The notes: a model not told the origin generated them from the sequence alone. DNA of 64,000 nt from Paracoccus sp. (in: a-proteobacteria) (GCF_030538695.1 NZ_JAUNTN010000005.1:62001-126000), one strand, 5' to 3'. Positions 37,605-47,612 are shown, counted from the first letter of the stretch. Program-made: numbers and translations.

Positions 37605-38389
37605 GACTTTCCTAATATCTCCAGCGTGGCAGAGGTCACGTCATCCTGTCGCATCAGGCTTTCCCCGATCAGGAAGCGGCGGCTGCCGACCTGTGCCATG
37701 GCCTGCAAATCGGCATGGGTGAACAGTCCGCTTTCGCAGACAAGCTGGCGATCGGCGGGAATGTGGGGGGCAAGCTGGCGGGTGGTGTCCAGCGTGACGT
37801 CAAAGGTTTTCAGATTGCGGTTGTTCACCCCGATCAGCGGTGATTTCAACCGCAGGGCGCGGTCGAGTTCGGCGCGGTCATGGACCTCGATCAGCGCATC
37901 CATCCCCCAATGCAGGGCGGCGTCCTCAAGCTCGGTGGCCAGCGCATCATCGACGCTGGCCATGATAATCAGGATACAATCGGCACCCCACGCGCGGGCT
38001 TCAGCGACCTGATAGGTGTCGTAAAGGAAGTCCTTGCGCAAGGCGGGCAGGGTGCAGGCGGCGCGGGCAGCGGTCAGATAGGCGGCCGCGCCCTGAAAGG
38101 ACGGGCCGTCCGTCAGCACCGACAGGCAGGCCGCCCCCCCGGCCTGATAGGCGCGGGCCAGCATGGGTGGGTCAAAGTCCGGTCGGATCAACCCCTTGGA
38201 AGGGCTGGCTTTCTTGACCTCGGCAATCAGGGCGAAGCCATCTGTGGCGGCGCGGTCCAGTGCCTTGGCAAAGCCGCGCGGGGCGTCTGCGGCGCGGGCC
38301 TCGGCCTCGACCCCGGCCAGCGGGCGGGCGGTTTTGGCGGCGGCGATTTCGTCCAGCTTATAGGCTTTGATACGGTCCAGAATGTGCAT
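37601..38389 (-). CDS. trpC: Indole-3-glycerol phosphate synthase
   Basis: Closes the indole ring in tryptophan synthesis. The 262-residue TIM barrel shows [47 protein letters not shown] and ESGL. ATG 38389 is preceded by GAGGTTTAAC. It begins 1 base after the trpD stop and is not fused to TrpF. Confidence 0.97.
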   Translation of the reverse strand: MHILDRIKAYKLDEIAAAKTARPLAGVEAEARAADAPRGFAKALDRAATDGFALIAEVKKASPSKGLIRPDFDPPMLARAYQAGGAACLSVLTDGPSFQGAAAYLTAARAACTLPALRKDFLYDTYQVAEARAWGADCILIIMASVDDALATELEDAALHWGMDALIEVHDRAELDRALRLKSPLIGVNNRNLKTFDVTLDTTRQLAPHIPADRQLVCESGLFTHADLQAMAQVGSRRFLIGESLMRQDDVTSATLEILGKS

Positions 38390-38390
38390 G

Positions 38391-39410
38391 TTAAACCTCT
38401 GCCGGGCCGGTGATGGCGGCCAGGGCCGCAAGTTTGGCGGCGGCCTGACCCGAATCAATGGATTGCGCCGCCAATGCCGCGCCGTCGCGCAGATCATGGG
38501 CGCGGCCCGCGATCAGCAGCGCAGCCCCGGCGTTCAGCAACACGGCGTCACGATAGGCGCCTTGTTTCCCTGCCAGCAAGGCACGCAGGGCGGCAGCGTT
38601 ATGGGCGGGGTCGCCGCCGATCAGCCGCTCGAACGGGTGAACCGGCAGGCCCGCATCCGAGGGGCTGACGGTGAATTCGGTGATGGTGCCGTCTTTCAGC
38701 GCGACCACATGGCTGTCGCCGGCGATCGACAATTCGTCGGTGCCATCGCTGCCATGCACCAGCCAGGCGGCTTCAGTTCCCAATTCGCGCAGGGTTTCTG
38801 CCATTGGCCGCAGCCAGTCCGAGGAAAACGCCCCGGTCAACTGCCGCCGCACGCCGCCGGGATTGGTCAGCGGGCCAAGCAGGTTAAAGATCGTCCGTGT
38901 CCCCAGTTCTGCCCGTGCAGGGCCGACATGACGCATCGCGGGGTGGTGCATGGGGGCCATCATAAAGCAGATCCCGGCCTTACGGGCGGCCCGCTCGGCC
39001 ACCTCGGGCGGCACCATGGTGTTGATGCCCAGATGTGCAATCGCATCGGCGCTGCCGGATTTCGATGACAGGTTGCGGTTGCCATGCTTGGCCACCGGCA
39101 CACCCGCACCTGCCACCACAAAGGCCGCAGCGGTCGAGATGTTCAGCGTGCCTTTGCCGTCGCCGCCGGTGCCAACGATGTCCATGGCCCCATCCGGCAC
39201 GGTGATGCGATGCATCCGGTCGCGCATGGCGCGGGCGGCAGCGGCGATTTCCTGCACGGTCTCGCCCCGCACCCGCAGCGCCATCAGCAGCCCGCCGATC
39301 TGTGCCGGGGTGGCGGCACCGTCGAACAGGGCGGCAAAAGCGTCGGCGGCTTCGGATTCGGTCAGCGGGCGGGTGGCGGCAATGCCGATCAGCGGGCGGA
39401 TGTCGGTCAT
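38391..39410 (-). CDS. trpD: Anthranilate phosphoribosyltransferase
   Basis: Transfers phosphoribose from PRPP to anthranilate. The 339-residue enzyme has the PRPP loop [33 protein letters not shown] and [12 protein letters not shown]. It overlaps trpG by 4 bases. It is a stand-alone TrpD with no glutaminase fusion. Confidence 0.97.
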   Translation of the reverse strand: MTDIRPLIGIAATRPLTESEAADAFAALFDGAATPAQIGGLLMALRVRGETVQEIAAAARAMRDRMHRITVPDGAMDIVGTGGDGKGTLNISTAAAFVVAGAGVPVAKHGNRNLSSKSGSADAIAHLGINTMVPPEVAERAARKAGICFMMAPMHHPAMRHVGPARAELGTRTIFNLLGPLTNPGGVRRQLTGAFSSDWLRPMAETLRELGTEAAWLVHGSDGTDELSIAGDSHVVALKDGTITEFTVSPSDAGLPVHPFERLIGGDPAHNAAALRALLAGKQGAYRDAVLLNAGAALLIAGRAHDLRDGAALAAQSIDSGQAAAKLAALAAITGPAEV

Positions 39411-40003
39411 GCGGCAGTCTCTTTCTGATCGGGGCGGCAGCGGCGCAGGAAGCTCTGGATCATCGCGTGACCATGTTCCGAGGCGATGGATTCGGGGTGA
39501 AATTGTACGCCCTCGATGGGCAGGTCATTGTGCATCACCCCCATGATGGTGCCGTCATCGCTGCGGGCGGTGACGGTCAGCACATTGGGCAGGCTGTCGG
39601 GCGCGATGGTCAGCGAGTGATAGCGCGTTGCGGTCAGCGGTGAGGGCAGCCCGGCAAAGACGCCTTGTCCGTCGTGATACATGGCGTCGGTCTTGCCGTG
39701 CATGATCCGGTCAGCCCGCACGATCCGGCCACCGAATGCCTGTCCGATGGCCTGATGCCCAAGGCAGACGCCGAACAGCGGGATACGTTCCTTTGCTGCC
39801 GCGGCGATCAGCTCGAGGCAGATCCCGGCGCGGTCAGGGTCGCAGGGGCCGGGCGAAATCACGATGCCATCGGGCCGCAGGGCCAGCGCCTGCTCCACTG
39901 TCAGCGCGTCATTGCGGTGGACCTGCACATCCGCACCCGCTTCGCCAAGGTAATGCACGAGGTTCCAGGTGAAGCTGTCGTAATTGTCGATAAGCAGGAT
40001 CAT
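39407..40003 (-). CDS. trpG: Anthranilate synthase component II (glutamine amidotransferase)
   Basis: Supplies ammonia to TrpE. The 198-residue class I amidotransferase has nucleophile Cys80 ([10 protein letters not shown]), oxyanion region SPGPCDP and catalytic His169/Glu171 (QFHPES). It starts at ATG 40003; the frame continues upstream without homology. It heads trpGDC-moaC-moeA, while trpE lies 4 kb away on the other strand. Confidence 0.95.
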   Translation of the reverse strand: MILLIDNYDSFTWNLVHYLGEAGADVQVHRNDALTVEQALALRPDGIVISPGPCDPDRAGICLELIAAAAKERIPLFGVCLGHQAIGQAFGGRIVRADRIMHGKTDAMYHDGQGVFAGLPSPLTATRYHSLTIAPDSLPNVLTVTARSDDGTIMGVMHNDLPIEGVQFHPESIASEHGHAMIQSFLRRCRPDQKETAA

Positions 40004-40115
40004 GTCGGGCCGCAAAGTTAGGGGGTGAACCCCGTGAGTTGTCAGCATATAGATGTGACAAAGCGCGACCGGGGGCAAGCCCGGCGCGGCAGGAAGATGC
40101 GGAGAAACAGGCAGA

Positions 40116-40793
40116 ATGGCGACCGGATTCGGCAAGGGTTGGCTGCACGGGATGCTGCTTGGTGGCGCGGGGCTGGTGGTTTTGTCGCTGGCGATGCCGC
40201 TGCCCGAAGGGGCTGTGGGTGACGCGACCGTGGGGCTGGCCCCGGCGCTGGATGTGCCTGCCGGGTCGCAATTCGCGCGGGGCGAGGATATGGCCCCTGT
40301 CGCTCCCGCCGTATCTGAGGGGCCGCAGGCCAATGCCGGTGCCGTGCCGGTGATTGCCGCCCCTTCTGAGGCGATGCCTCTGCCTTCTGTGGTCAGCGAT
40401 ACCCCCACCCGGCCCGATCCGGCGGGGGATGCCCCTGTGGCGTTGCCGCAGCAGGCGGAGCTTCCTGAGGCGCCGGCGGTTGCGGTGCAGGTTGCCGATG
40501 ATCCTGTCCCGGCGCTGCTGCCGCCTGAATTGCGCGTGGACGGTATCAGCCGCATTATCGAGCCGCCGCTGATACCCTATGCGTTGCCCGAAGCCCCTGA
40601 CAGCGTGGCCGTTTCCGCTGAGGGGATGGCGACAACCAATCCGTCGCTGACCGCAGCGCAGGCGGATATGCCCGTTGAGGTGGAAACCGAAACGGACACC
40701 GAAGCCGCATCGCTGCCCGAACCTGTATCGTCGCCCACCGCCTTTGATCCCTCGACCCTGCCTGATCTGCGCGAGCTGATGCAGGGCCTCTGA
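40116..40793 (+). CDS. Membrane-anchored Pro/Ala-rich protein of unknown function
   Basis: A 225-residue protein with one N-terminal hydrophobic segment (residues about 10-27, [20 protein letters not shown]) followed by a low-complexity Ala/Pro/Val/Glu-rich region with no recognisable domain. The opening loosely resembles the N-termini of divergent polysaccharide deacetylase family proteins of Rhodobacterales, but no deacetylase domain follows. It could be a truncated remnant of such a gene or an independent envelope protein. Codon use looks normal for the window. Confidence 0.6.
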   Translation: MATGFGKGWLHGMLLGGAGLVVLSLAMPLPEGAVGDATVGLAPALDVPAGSQFARGEDMAPVAPAVSEGPQANAGAVPVIAAPSEAMPLPSVVSDTPTRPDPAGDAPVALPQQAELPEAPAVAVQVADDPVPALLPPELRVDGISRIIEPPLIPYALPEAPDSVAVSAEGMATTNPSLTAAQADMPVEVETETDTEAASLPEPVSSPTAFDPSTLPDLRELMQGL

Positions 40794-40805
40794 ACCGGAA
40801 ACCTT

Positions 40806-42014
40806 ATGACTTTGCCTCTGAACCCCGCCCTTGCCGCCACCTTTCGCCCACCGGTGATGGAGGCCCGCCGCTGGCTTGACGGTGTGACATTCCTGCCCGA
40901 ACGCCCGCTGATTAACGTCAGTCAGGCCGCCCCGGTCGATCCGCCGCCCGAAGGGCTGCGGCAGGCCATGGCCGATGCGGCGTTGCACCGGGCAGAGGCG
41001 CATCTTTACGGGCCGGTTCTGGGTAATGCCGATCTACGCGCACAGGTGGCGGCGGATTGGTCCCGCGCTTATGGCGGCAGTCTGCGCCCCGAACAGGTGG
41101 CGATCACGCAGGGCTGCAATCAGGCGTTTTGTGCGGCCATGGCGACGCTGGCCGGCGCCGGGGATGAGGTGATTATCCCGGTGCCGTGGTATTTCAACCA
41201 TAAGATGTGGCTGGATATGGCGGGCGTGACCGCGGTTCCGTTGCATTGTGGTCCCGATATGCTGCCTGATGTGGCGGCGGCTGCGGCATTGGTCAGCGAC
41301 CGGACCCGTGCCATCGTGCTGGTCAGCCCGAACAATCCTTCGGGTGCGGAATATCCGGCGGCGCTGCTGGCGGCTTTCCGTGACCTCTGCCGGGCGCGTG
41401 GACTGGCGCTGGTGGTCGATGAGACCTACCGCGATTTTGACAGCCGCGCGGGCGCACCGCATGACCTGTTCCTGGACCCCGATTGGGGCGATGTGCTGAT
41501 CCAGCTTTATTCCTTTTCCAAAGCCTATCGTCTGACCGGCCACCGCGTCGGCGCGGTTGTCGCCAGCGAGGCGCGGCTGATTGAGGTCGAAAAGTTTCTG
41601 GATACGGTGGCGATTTCGACCTCGCAGCTTGGGCAGATCGGCGCGGTTTGGGGGATGCAGAACCTGCAAGACTGGCTGGCCGGTGAACGGGCGGAAATCC
41701 TTGCCCGCCGCGATGCGATGACCCGCGCCATGGCGCGCTTGCCGGGCTGGCGGCTGAAGGGCTGCGGTGCCTATTTCGCCTGGGTCGAGCATCCCTATGC
41801 GGAAGCCTCGCCCGATCTGTGCCGTCGTCTGGTGCGCGAGGCGGGGGTGCTGGCGCTGCCCGGCACCATGTTCATGCCCGAAGGCGATCCCGAGGGCGCA
41901 CGCCATCTGCGCATCGCTTTTGCCAATGTCGATCCGGCGGGAATTGCGGAACTGTCGGCGCGGCTGGCCCAATTCCCCGGCGGGCGGGTTGCGGCAGCGG
42001 GCGGCGCGGCCTAG
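40806..42014 (+). CDS. Class I/II PLP-dependent aminotransferase
   Basis: A 402-residue fold-type I aminotransferase: AHLYGPVLGNADLRAQVA, TQGCNQAFCAAMATLAGAGD, the PWYFNHKMWLDMAGV segment, VSPNNPSGAEYP and the PLP lysine in YSFSKAYRLTGHRVG. The substrate pair is not readable. It starts 12 bases after the Pro/Ala-rich gene and precedes ppiD by 36 bases. Confidence 0.88.
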   Translation: MTLPLNPALAATFRPPVMEARRWLDGVTFLPERPLINVSQAAPVDPPPEGLRQAMADAALHRAEAHLYGPVLGNADLRAQVAADWSRAYGGSLRPEQVAITQGCNQAFCAAMATLAGAGDEVIIPVPWYFNHKMWLDMAGVTAVPLHCGPDMLPDVAAAAALVSDRTRAIVLVSPNNPSGAEYPAALLAAFRDLCRARGLALVVDETYRDFDSRAGAPHDLFLDPDWGDVLIQLYSFSKAYRLTGHRVGAVVASEARLIEVEKFLDTVAISTSQLGQIGAVWGMQNLQDWLAGERAEILARRDAMTRAMARLPGWRLKGCGAYFAWVEHPYAEASPDLCRRLVREAGVLALPGTMFMPEGDPEGARHLRIAFANVDPAGIAELSARLAQFPGGRVAAAGGAA

Positions 42015-42050
42015 AAGATCGAAACGAAGAACAACGGGCAGGGACGCTGA

Positions 42051-44021
42051 ATGTCAAGTTTGCGCACGCATGGGAAATCCACATTGGTCTGGTTGCTGAT
42101 GGGGATGCTGCTTCTGGGTCTTGCCGGGTTCGGGATCGAGAATTTTGCCGGCAGCACCTCGTCTGATGTGGCGCGGGTCGGGAATGTCTCGATCAGCCAG
42201 CAGGATTATACGCGTAACCTGCAATCGGAAACGCAGCAGGTCTCGATGCAGCTTGGCCGTGCGCTGAGCGCGGACGAGGCGCAGGCGCTGGGGCTGCCGC
42301 AGATGGTACAGGCCCGCCTGCTGGCCGCCGCGACGCTGGAAAATGAGGCGCAGCGGCTTGGCGTATCCGTCGGCGATGCCGAGGTCGCGCAGCAGATCAG
42401 CGACACCCCTGCCTTTCAGTTAAACGGCCGCTTTGACCGCTCGGCCTATCAGGAATTGCTGCGTCGTGAGGGGATCAGCACCGCGCAATTTGAAAATGAT
42501 GTCCGTATGGACACCGCCCGCCGGATCATTCAGCAGGCCGTGACCTCGGGCGCTCCGGCCCCTGATGCGCTGGTGCGCCAGATTCAGGCATGGGCGCTGG
42601 AAACCCGTGATCTGCGCTGGCAGGAATTGACGGCGGATCAGCTGGCCAACCCGGTCGCAACCCCCGATGACGCCACGGTCGAAAGCTGGTATCAGGCCAA
42701 TATCGCTGATTTCACCGCGCCCGAGCGCAAGCGCCTCACCTATGCCTGGCTGTCGCCGGATCAGCTTGCCGAAACCGTGCAGATTGACGAACAGGCGTTG
42801 CGCGACCTGTATCAGCAGAACATTGACCAGTATCAGATGCCGGAACGCCGGATGGTTACGCGGCTGGTGTTTCAGGACGAGGCCAGCGCCGCGCAGGCAA
42901 AAGCCGACCTGGACGCGGGCCGGGTGACGCTGGAGCAACTGGCCGAGGCCCGTGGGCTGACGCTGGATGATCTGGAACTGGGCGAGCAGACGCAGGCGCA
43001 GCTTGGCGAAGCCGGCAATACCGTTTTCGCCACCGCCGAAAACGGTATCGTCGGCCTGCTGGCGACCAATCTTGGCCCGGCGCTGTTCTCGGTCAATGCG
43101 ATTCTGGACCCGGTGGACATCAGTTTCGAGGAGGCCCGCACCGACCTGCGCGCCGAAGCCGCCGCCGACCGCGCCCGTCGGGTGATCGAGGAGCGTTCGG
43201 CACAGATCGAGGATGCGCTGGCCGGTGGGGCCAGCATCGAGGATTTGGGCAATGATTTCGGCATGACCGTGGCTGCGATGGAATATGACCGCACCGCCGA
43301 GGCGCAGCCGGACGATATTTCCGCCTTTCCGCAATTCCGTGAACTGGCCGACCGGATCGCGGCCTCGGATTTCCCCGAACTGACCGAACTGGCCGATGGC
43401 GGGGTGTTCGCGCTGCGTCTGGACGAGGTGATCCCTGCCGCACCGATGCCCCTGGACGAGATCCGCGACCGTGTGACCGAGGACTGGACCCGCAGCGAGA
43501 CGCACCGTCAGCTTCTGGCCTTGGCCGATGAGGTGAAATTGGGCGCGGTTTCCGCCACCATGCCGCAGCCCGCCCCGGCGACCGGCGGCAATGGCGTCGG
43601 CACCCCGGCCACCCCCGGCGAGGCGGCCCGTCCGGCGAACGACCCGGCCACCGCTGCCGTGGTCGAGCCGATTCCGGCCCCCGATCCGAACCAGTGGCAC
43701 AGCGTTGCGGCGCTGGACCGTGACGGCAGCATCGACTTGCAGCCGCTGGAACTGGTCAGCAGCGCCTTTGCCCTGAAAGAAGCGGGCGACAGCGCCGTCG
43801 TGGATGCCGATAACCGGGTCTTCGTGGTGGCGCTGGACGCCATCCATGCCGCGGATACCGAGGGCGAACGCGCTGCGGATGTGGCGCAGCTTTTGGAACA
43901 GCGCGTGTCGCAGTCGCTGCAATCGGATCTGTTCGATTACTATTTGCGGGCTGCGCAGACCGACGCCGGGATCAGTCTGAACCCACAGGCACTGGCTGCT
44001 GCTGCGCAACGGGTGCAATGA
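42051..44021 (+). CDS. PpiD-type periplasmic chaperone / peptidyl-prolyl isomerase
   Basis: A 656-residue inner-membrane-anchored protein: membrane segment at about residues 13-30 (VWLLMGMLLLGLAGFGI), a SurA-N-like helical domain (about 40-190), a parvulin-like PPIC region (about 225-345) and a second C-terminal part after a Pro/Ala-rich linker near 505-540. It assists folding of exported proteins. Its stop overlaps trpE (ATGA), a neighbour pair found in related genomes. Confidence 0.88.
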   Translation: MSSLRTHGKSTLVWLLMGMLLLGLAGFGIENFAGSTSSDVARVGNVSISQQDYTRNLQSETQQVSMQLGRALSADEAQALGLPQMVQARLLAAATLENEAQRLGVSVGDAEVAQQISDTPAFQLNGRFDRSAYQELLRREGISTAQFENDVRMDTARRIIQQAVTSGAPAPDALVRQIQAWALETRDLRWQELTADQLANPVATPDDATVESWYQANIADFTAPERKRLTYAWLSPDQLAETVQIDEQALRDLYQQNIDQYQMPERRMVTRLVFQDEASAAQAKADLDAGRVTLEQLAEARGLTLDDLELGEQTQAQLGEAGNTVFATAENGIVGLLATNLGPALFSVNAILDPVDISFEEARTDLRAEAAADRARRVIEERSAQIEDALAGGASIEDLGNDFGMTVAAMEYDRTAEAQPDDISAFPQFRELADRIAASDFPELTELADGGVFALRLDEVIPAAPMPLDEIRDRVTEDWTRSETHRQLLALADEVKLGAVSATMPQPAPATGGNGVGTPATPGEAARPANDPATAAVVEPIPAPDPNQWHSVAALDRDGSIDLQPLELVSSAFALKEAGDSAVVDADNRVFVVALDAIHAADTEGERAADVAQLLEQRVSQSLQSDLFDYYLRAAQTDAGISLNPQALAAAAQRVQ

Positions 44022-45535
44022 TGCAGCTTTCCCCTGATTTTGAAACCTTCCGTCAGGGCTGGGAAGCGGGCCAGAACCAGCTTGTCACCATGCGCCTTGC
44101 CGCTGATCTGGATACGCCGGTCAGCCTGATGCTGAAACTGGCCGAGGCCGCGCCTAACAGCTTCATGCTGGAAAGCGTGACCGGCGGCGAGGTCCGGGGC
44201 CGCTATTCCATCGTTGGCATGAAGCCGGACCTGATTTGGGAATGTCGCAGCAATGCGGCCCGGATTAACCGGCAGGCGCGGTTCTCGGATGACTTTATTC
44301 CCGATGATCGCCCGGCGCTGGACAGCCTGCGGGCGCTGATCGCGGAAAGCCGGATCACCATGCCGGACGGTATCCCGGCGGTGGCGGCGGGGCTGTTCGG
44401 CTATCTTGGTTATGACATGATCCGGCTGGTCGAGCATCTGCCGCATGTGAACCCCGACCCGATCGGCGTGCCTGATGCGATGCTGCTGCGTCCCTCGGTC
44501 GTGGCGGTGCTGGATGGCGTCAAGGGCGAGGTCACGCTCTGCGCTCCTGCCTGGCACGACCCCGCCATTCCCGCCCGCGCCGCCTATGCTCAGGCGGCTG
44601 AGCGCGTGACCGAGGCGCTGCGCAGCCTTGACCGGATGCCTGCCGAACCCCGCACGCTGGGGCAGGATCAGCGTGTGGGCGAACCCCGCTCCAATTTCAC
44701 GCCGGAAGGGTATCGGGCTGCGGTCGAAGCTGCCAAGGATTACATCCGCGCGGGCGATATTTTCCAATGTGTGCCTTCGCAACGCTGGACGATGGACTTC
44801 CCGCTGCCGCCGTTTTCCCTGTATCGCAGCCTGCGCCGCACCAATCCGTCGCCCTTCATGTTCTTCCTGAATATGGCGGCGGATAATGGCGGTTTTCAGA
44901 TCGTCGGTGCCAGCCCGGAAATCCTTGTCCGTCTGCGCGACGGAGAGGTGACGATCCGCCCCATCGCCGGCACCCGCCCGCGCGGCAAGGATGAAGCCGA
45001 GGATCGTGCGCTGGAGGCCGATCTGCTGGTCGATCAGAAGGAGCTTGCCGAGCATCTGATGCTGCTGGACCTTGGCCGCAACGATGTGGGCCGGGTGGCG
45101 AAAATCGGCACGGTGCATCCGACCGAGCAATTCATCATCGAACGCTACAGCCACGTCATGCACATCGTCAGCAATGTGGTCGGTGAGTTGCGCGAAGGCG
45201 AAGACGCCCTGTCCGCCCTTCTGGCCGGTTTGCCCGCAGGCACGGTCAGCGGTGCGCCCAAGGTCCGGGCCATGGAAATCATCGACGAGCTGGAACCCGA
45301 AAAGCGCGGCATCTATGGTGGTGCGGTCGGCTATTTCGCCGCGAATGGCGAGATGGATATGTGCATCGCCCTGCGCACCGGCGTCATCAAGGATGAAAAG
45401 CTGTATGTGCAGGCGGGGGGCGGTGTCGTCTATGACAGCAGCCCCGAAGGCGAGTTTCAGGAAACCGTCAATAAATCCCGCGCCCTCGTCCGCGCCGCTG
45501 AAGGTGCGGCGGCTTTCCTGCGCGGCAATGGCTGA
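44018..45535 (+). CDS. trpE: Anthranilate synthase component I
   Basis: Makes anthranilate from chorismate with TrpG. The 505-residue enzyme has the feedback-site segment LLESxxx-like SFMLESVTGGE, and catalytic signatures DIFQCVPSQRW, NPSPFMFFL, GASPEILVRL, PIAGTRPRG, LLDLGRNDVGRV and VSGAPKVRAMEIIDELE. It starts in the ppiD stop (ATG 44018 or 44021). No trp leader peptide or attenuator is visible. Confidence 0.97.
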   Translation: MMQLSPDFETFRQGWEAGQNQLVTMRLAADLDTPVSLMLKLAEAAPNSFMLESVTGGEVRGRYSIVGMKPDLIWECRSNAARINRQARFSDDFIPDDRPALDSLRALIAESRITMPDGIPAVAAGLFGYLGYDMIRLVEHLPHVNPDPIGVPDAMLLRPSVVAVLDGVKGEVTLCAPAWHDPAIPARAAYAQAAERVTEALRSLDRMPAEPRTLGQDQRVGEPRSNFTPEGYRAAVEAAKDYIRAGDIFQCVPSQRWTMDFPLPPFSLYRSLRRTNPSPFMFFLNMAADNGGFQIVGASPEILVRLRDGEVTIRPIAGTRPRGKDEAEDRALEADLLVDQKELAEHLMLLDLGRNDVGRVAKIGTVHPTEQFIIERYSHVMHIVSNVVGELREGEDALSALLAGLPAGTVSGAPKVRAMEIIDELEPEKRGIYGGAVGYFAANGEMDMCIALRTGVIKDEKLYVQAGGGVVYDSSPEGEFQETVNKSRALVRAAEGAAAFLRGNG

Positions 45536-45538
45536 AAA

Positions 45539-45566
45539 ATCGGGCGCCGCACGACCGGCGCCCGAT
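45539..45566 (+). terminator. Hairpin downstream of trpE
   Basis: ATCGGGCGCCG and CGGCGCCCGAT form an 11-bp stem 3 bases after the trpE stop; only a weak T-tract follows. Confidence 0.6.
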
Positions 45567-45584
45567 CCTGACCCGCAACGCGGC

Positions 45585-45620
45585 CTTTCTTCTTCACCCA
45601 AATATCCATAATCCCGCTGC
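45585..45620 (-). repeat. GGATATTT 3'-end element, copy near the WYL regulator
   Basis: On the minus strand GGATATTTGGGTGAAGAAGA, 22 bases or more past the stop of the WYL regulator gene. It shares the TGAAGAAGAA tail with the copy at 60.6 kb. Confidence 0.55.
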
Positions 45621-45641
45621 AACAGGCGCAATATGGCCCGG

Positions 45642-46325
45642 TCAGGCGCAGATCCGCGCCACATAATCCCGCATCAGCCCTGCGCGGCGCGGGCGGAAAC
45701 TGTCGCCGGTCAGCACCAGCGCCGAAATGCGGCCAATATGGAACAGCCGATAATCCCCGCGCAACCGGCACCATGCCAGCAGCATCATGCTGTGGCTGGC
45801 ATAGCTGATCCCAAGCGGCCAGATCTCGCGCGTGGTGATCTGATCTTTCTGGTCGGTATAGGTGATGCGCAGCGCCAGTTCTTCCCAACAGGCGCGGCGC
45901 AGCAGGGACATGTCGATCTGCACCGTGGGATGCTGCGGTGCGGGAGTCCAGGCCCGCAAGGCCGGGTGCAACGCCTGTCGCGCCAGCGATGGCGGCAGGG
46001 TTGCGCTGATCCGGGCCAGCGCATCCTGTGCCGCACGGTTCAGCGCCGCATCCCCCACGCCCGCAAGGGCTTGAACCGCCAGTCGCAGGGCCTCGATTTC
46101 CAACTGTGAAAAAGATTGCGGCGGCAGGGCAGGGTCTTCTGTCAGGCAATAGCCGACGCCCGCCGCCCCGTCGATCAGCGCGCCGCCTGCCCGCAACGTG
46201 GCGATGTCGCGGTAAAGCTGGCGCAGGCTGACGCCGGTTTCATCCGCCAGCCGTGCCGCTGTCACCGGGGCGGGCAGGCGGCGCAGGCTGTCCATCAGGC
46301 GCATCAAACGATCGGGGCGTGCCAT
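45642..46325 (-). CDS. YafY-type HTH/WYL transcriptional regulator
   Basis: A 227-residue regulator: N-terminal helix-turn-helix (PVTAARLADETGVSLRQLYRDIATLRAGGA, about residues 18-47) and a C-terminal WYL-type ligand domain (about 135-215; ITYTDQKDQITTREIWPLGI). ATG 46325 is the family N-terminus MARPDRLMRLMDSL. It diverges, across 64 bases, from a glutathione S-transferase gene, a common YafY-GST pairing, so that gene is its probable target. Confidence 0.88.
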   Translation of the reverse strand: MARPDRLMRLMDSLRRLPAPVTAARLADETGVSLRQLYRDIATLRAGGALIDGAAGVGYCLTEDPALPPQSFSQLEIEALRLAVQALAGVGDAALNRAAQDALARISATLPPSLARQALHPALRAWTPAPQHPTVQIDMSLLRRACWEELALRITYTDQKDQITTREIWPLGISYASHSMMLLAWCRLRGDYRLFHIGRISALVLTGDSFRPRRAGLMRDYVARICA

Positions 46326-46389
46326 ACTGCCGCTTTCTGTCAGGATCATCGTGCCATGATCTGCGCAGAACAGCATCAAGGAGGCAACC

Positions 46390-46956
46390 ATGCTGACGCT
46401 TTACCACGCACCCAACAGCCGCTCTGATATGGTTTTGCGACTGGTGCAGCAGCTTGGCGCGGCGGATCAGGTCCGTGTGCAAGTGGTCAATATCCCCCGT
46501 CAGGACGGTTCGGGCGCACGCGATCCGGCGAATCCGCATCCCGAAGGCAAGGTGCCTTATCTGACCAATGGTCAGGACCATGTGCGCGAGCGGGGGGCGA
46601 TTACCTTGTATCTGACCGATATGTTCCCGGATGCGGGGCTTGGGCGCGGGCCGGGCGACCCGCAGCGCGGCGCATATCTGTCATGGCTGTTCTGGTATCA
46701 GGGCGTGTTCGAGCCGGTTCTGATCCTGAACTGGACCGGGATTTCACATCCGGCGGTCATGTCCAGTTAGCGCGATTACGACACTGCCATGGCCCGGCTG
46801 AATGACGCCCTGCAAAACCGCCCTTTCTTGCTGGGTGATCGGATCAGTGCCGCTGATCTGCTGATCGCCAGCCCCTTTGCGTGGTTCGACATGCCCGCGC
46901 CCGCGCGGGTTGCAGACTGGGCCGAGAGGGTGAACGGCTGGCAGGCCGGGGACTGA
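46390..46956 (+). pseudogene. Glutathione S-transferase gene interrupted by an in-frame TAG
   Basis: Codons 1-126 encode a GST N-terminal thioredoxin-like domain (TLYHAPNSRSDMVL, PEGKVPYL) and the start of the helical domain, ending at TAG 46768-46770. The same frame then runs on for 61 codons with the expected GST C-terminus (RDYDTAMARLNDALQNRPFL, ISAADLLIASPFAW) to TGA 46954-46956. A single nonsense change therefore splits a gene of normal length (about 188 codons). It could also be a base-calling error. Confidence 0.85.
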
Positions 46957-47364
46957 TTACCAGCGCAGGCGGGGGGCCTGACCGGCGGGGGCATCGCGGC
47001 TTTCGATGCCCATGCGCAGCCCCGCGCCGATACGGTGGGCCAGCATTGACCATGCCAGCGCCAGATCTTCGGGCAAAGTCCGGCGCAGGGTTTCATCGAA
47101 CAGTTCCAGCCAGGTGGCAAAGTGATCCGCGCGGATTTCCGGCGTGGCATGGTGAATCCGCATCGGATTGCCGTCATAGCCACGCTGATACAGGATCGCA
47201 TTGCGCCAGAAGGCCGCGATTTTTTCCTCATGCTCGGGCCAGTCCGTGACATGCGCGGCAAAGACCGGGCCAAGCACTTCATGCCGTCGAATCGCGGCAT
47301 AAAACACCGCGACAACCTGCGCGATCTGCTGTTCCGTGACGGGGAAGCGGGGCGGAATAGTCAT
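46957..47364 (-). CDS. Group III truncated haemoglobin
   Basis: A 135-residue globin-like protein: VTEQQIAQVVAVFYAAIRRH (helices A-B), HEEKIAAFWRNAILYQRGYDG, and proximal-His region ADHFATWLELFDETL. Group III (trHbP) proteins bind oxygen or NO in the cytoplasm; function is not established here. Its stop lies immediately next to the end of the GST pseudogene (convergent). Confidence 0.9.
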   Translation of the reverse strand: MTIPPRFPVTEQQIAQVVAVFYAAIRRHEVLGPVFAAHVTDWPEHEEKIAAFWRNAILYQRGYDGNPMRIHHATPEIRADHFATWLELFDETLRRTLPEDLALAWSMLAHRIGAGLRMGIESRDAPAGQAPRLRW

Positions 47365-47507
47365 GCCGCAGTGCTATTCCCTTTGACGTTGTTGCGCAAG
47401 TTTACACGCATAAGATGACAGAAAGATTCTATCTGTTCTAAACGGTTCATTTTGATTATTTGGAGGTGTCTGGCAGCGCGGCTGTCAGACGCACCGACTG
47501 GGTTCGC

Positions 47508-47530
47508 TCTCGGGGAGGCCGTTCCCGAGA
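47508..47530 (+). other. Hairpin in the leader of the Hint-protein gene
   Basis: TCTCGGG and CCCGAGA form a 7-bp stem, flanked by a direct repeat GCTGTCAG (47480s and 47540s), about 80 bases before the ATG. Function unknown. Confidence 0.35.
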
Positions 47531-47612
47531 TGCGGAACAGGCTGTCAGGCCCCAGAGAGGTGCTTTGTTTTGTCTGCAAAACCGTATGGCGCGGTTCGAT
47601 AGGAAAAAGACG

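Noticed and set aside
46768..46770. TAG as recoded (pyrrolysine or programmed readthrough) codon in the GST gene
   Set aside because: No recoding signal or matching machinery is visible; a plain nonsense change is simpler.
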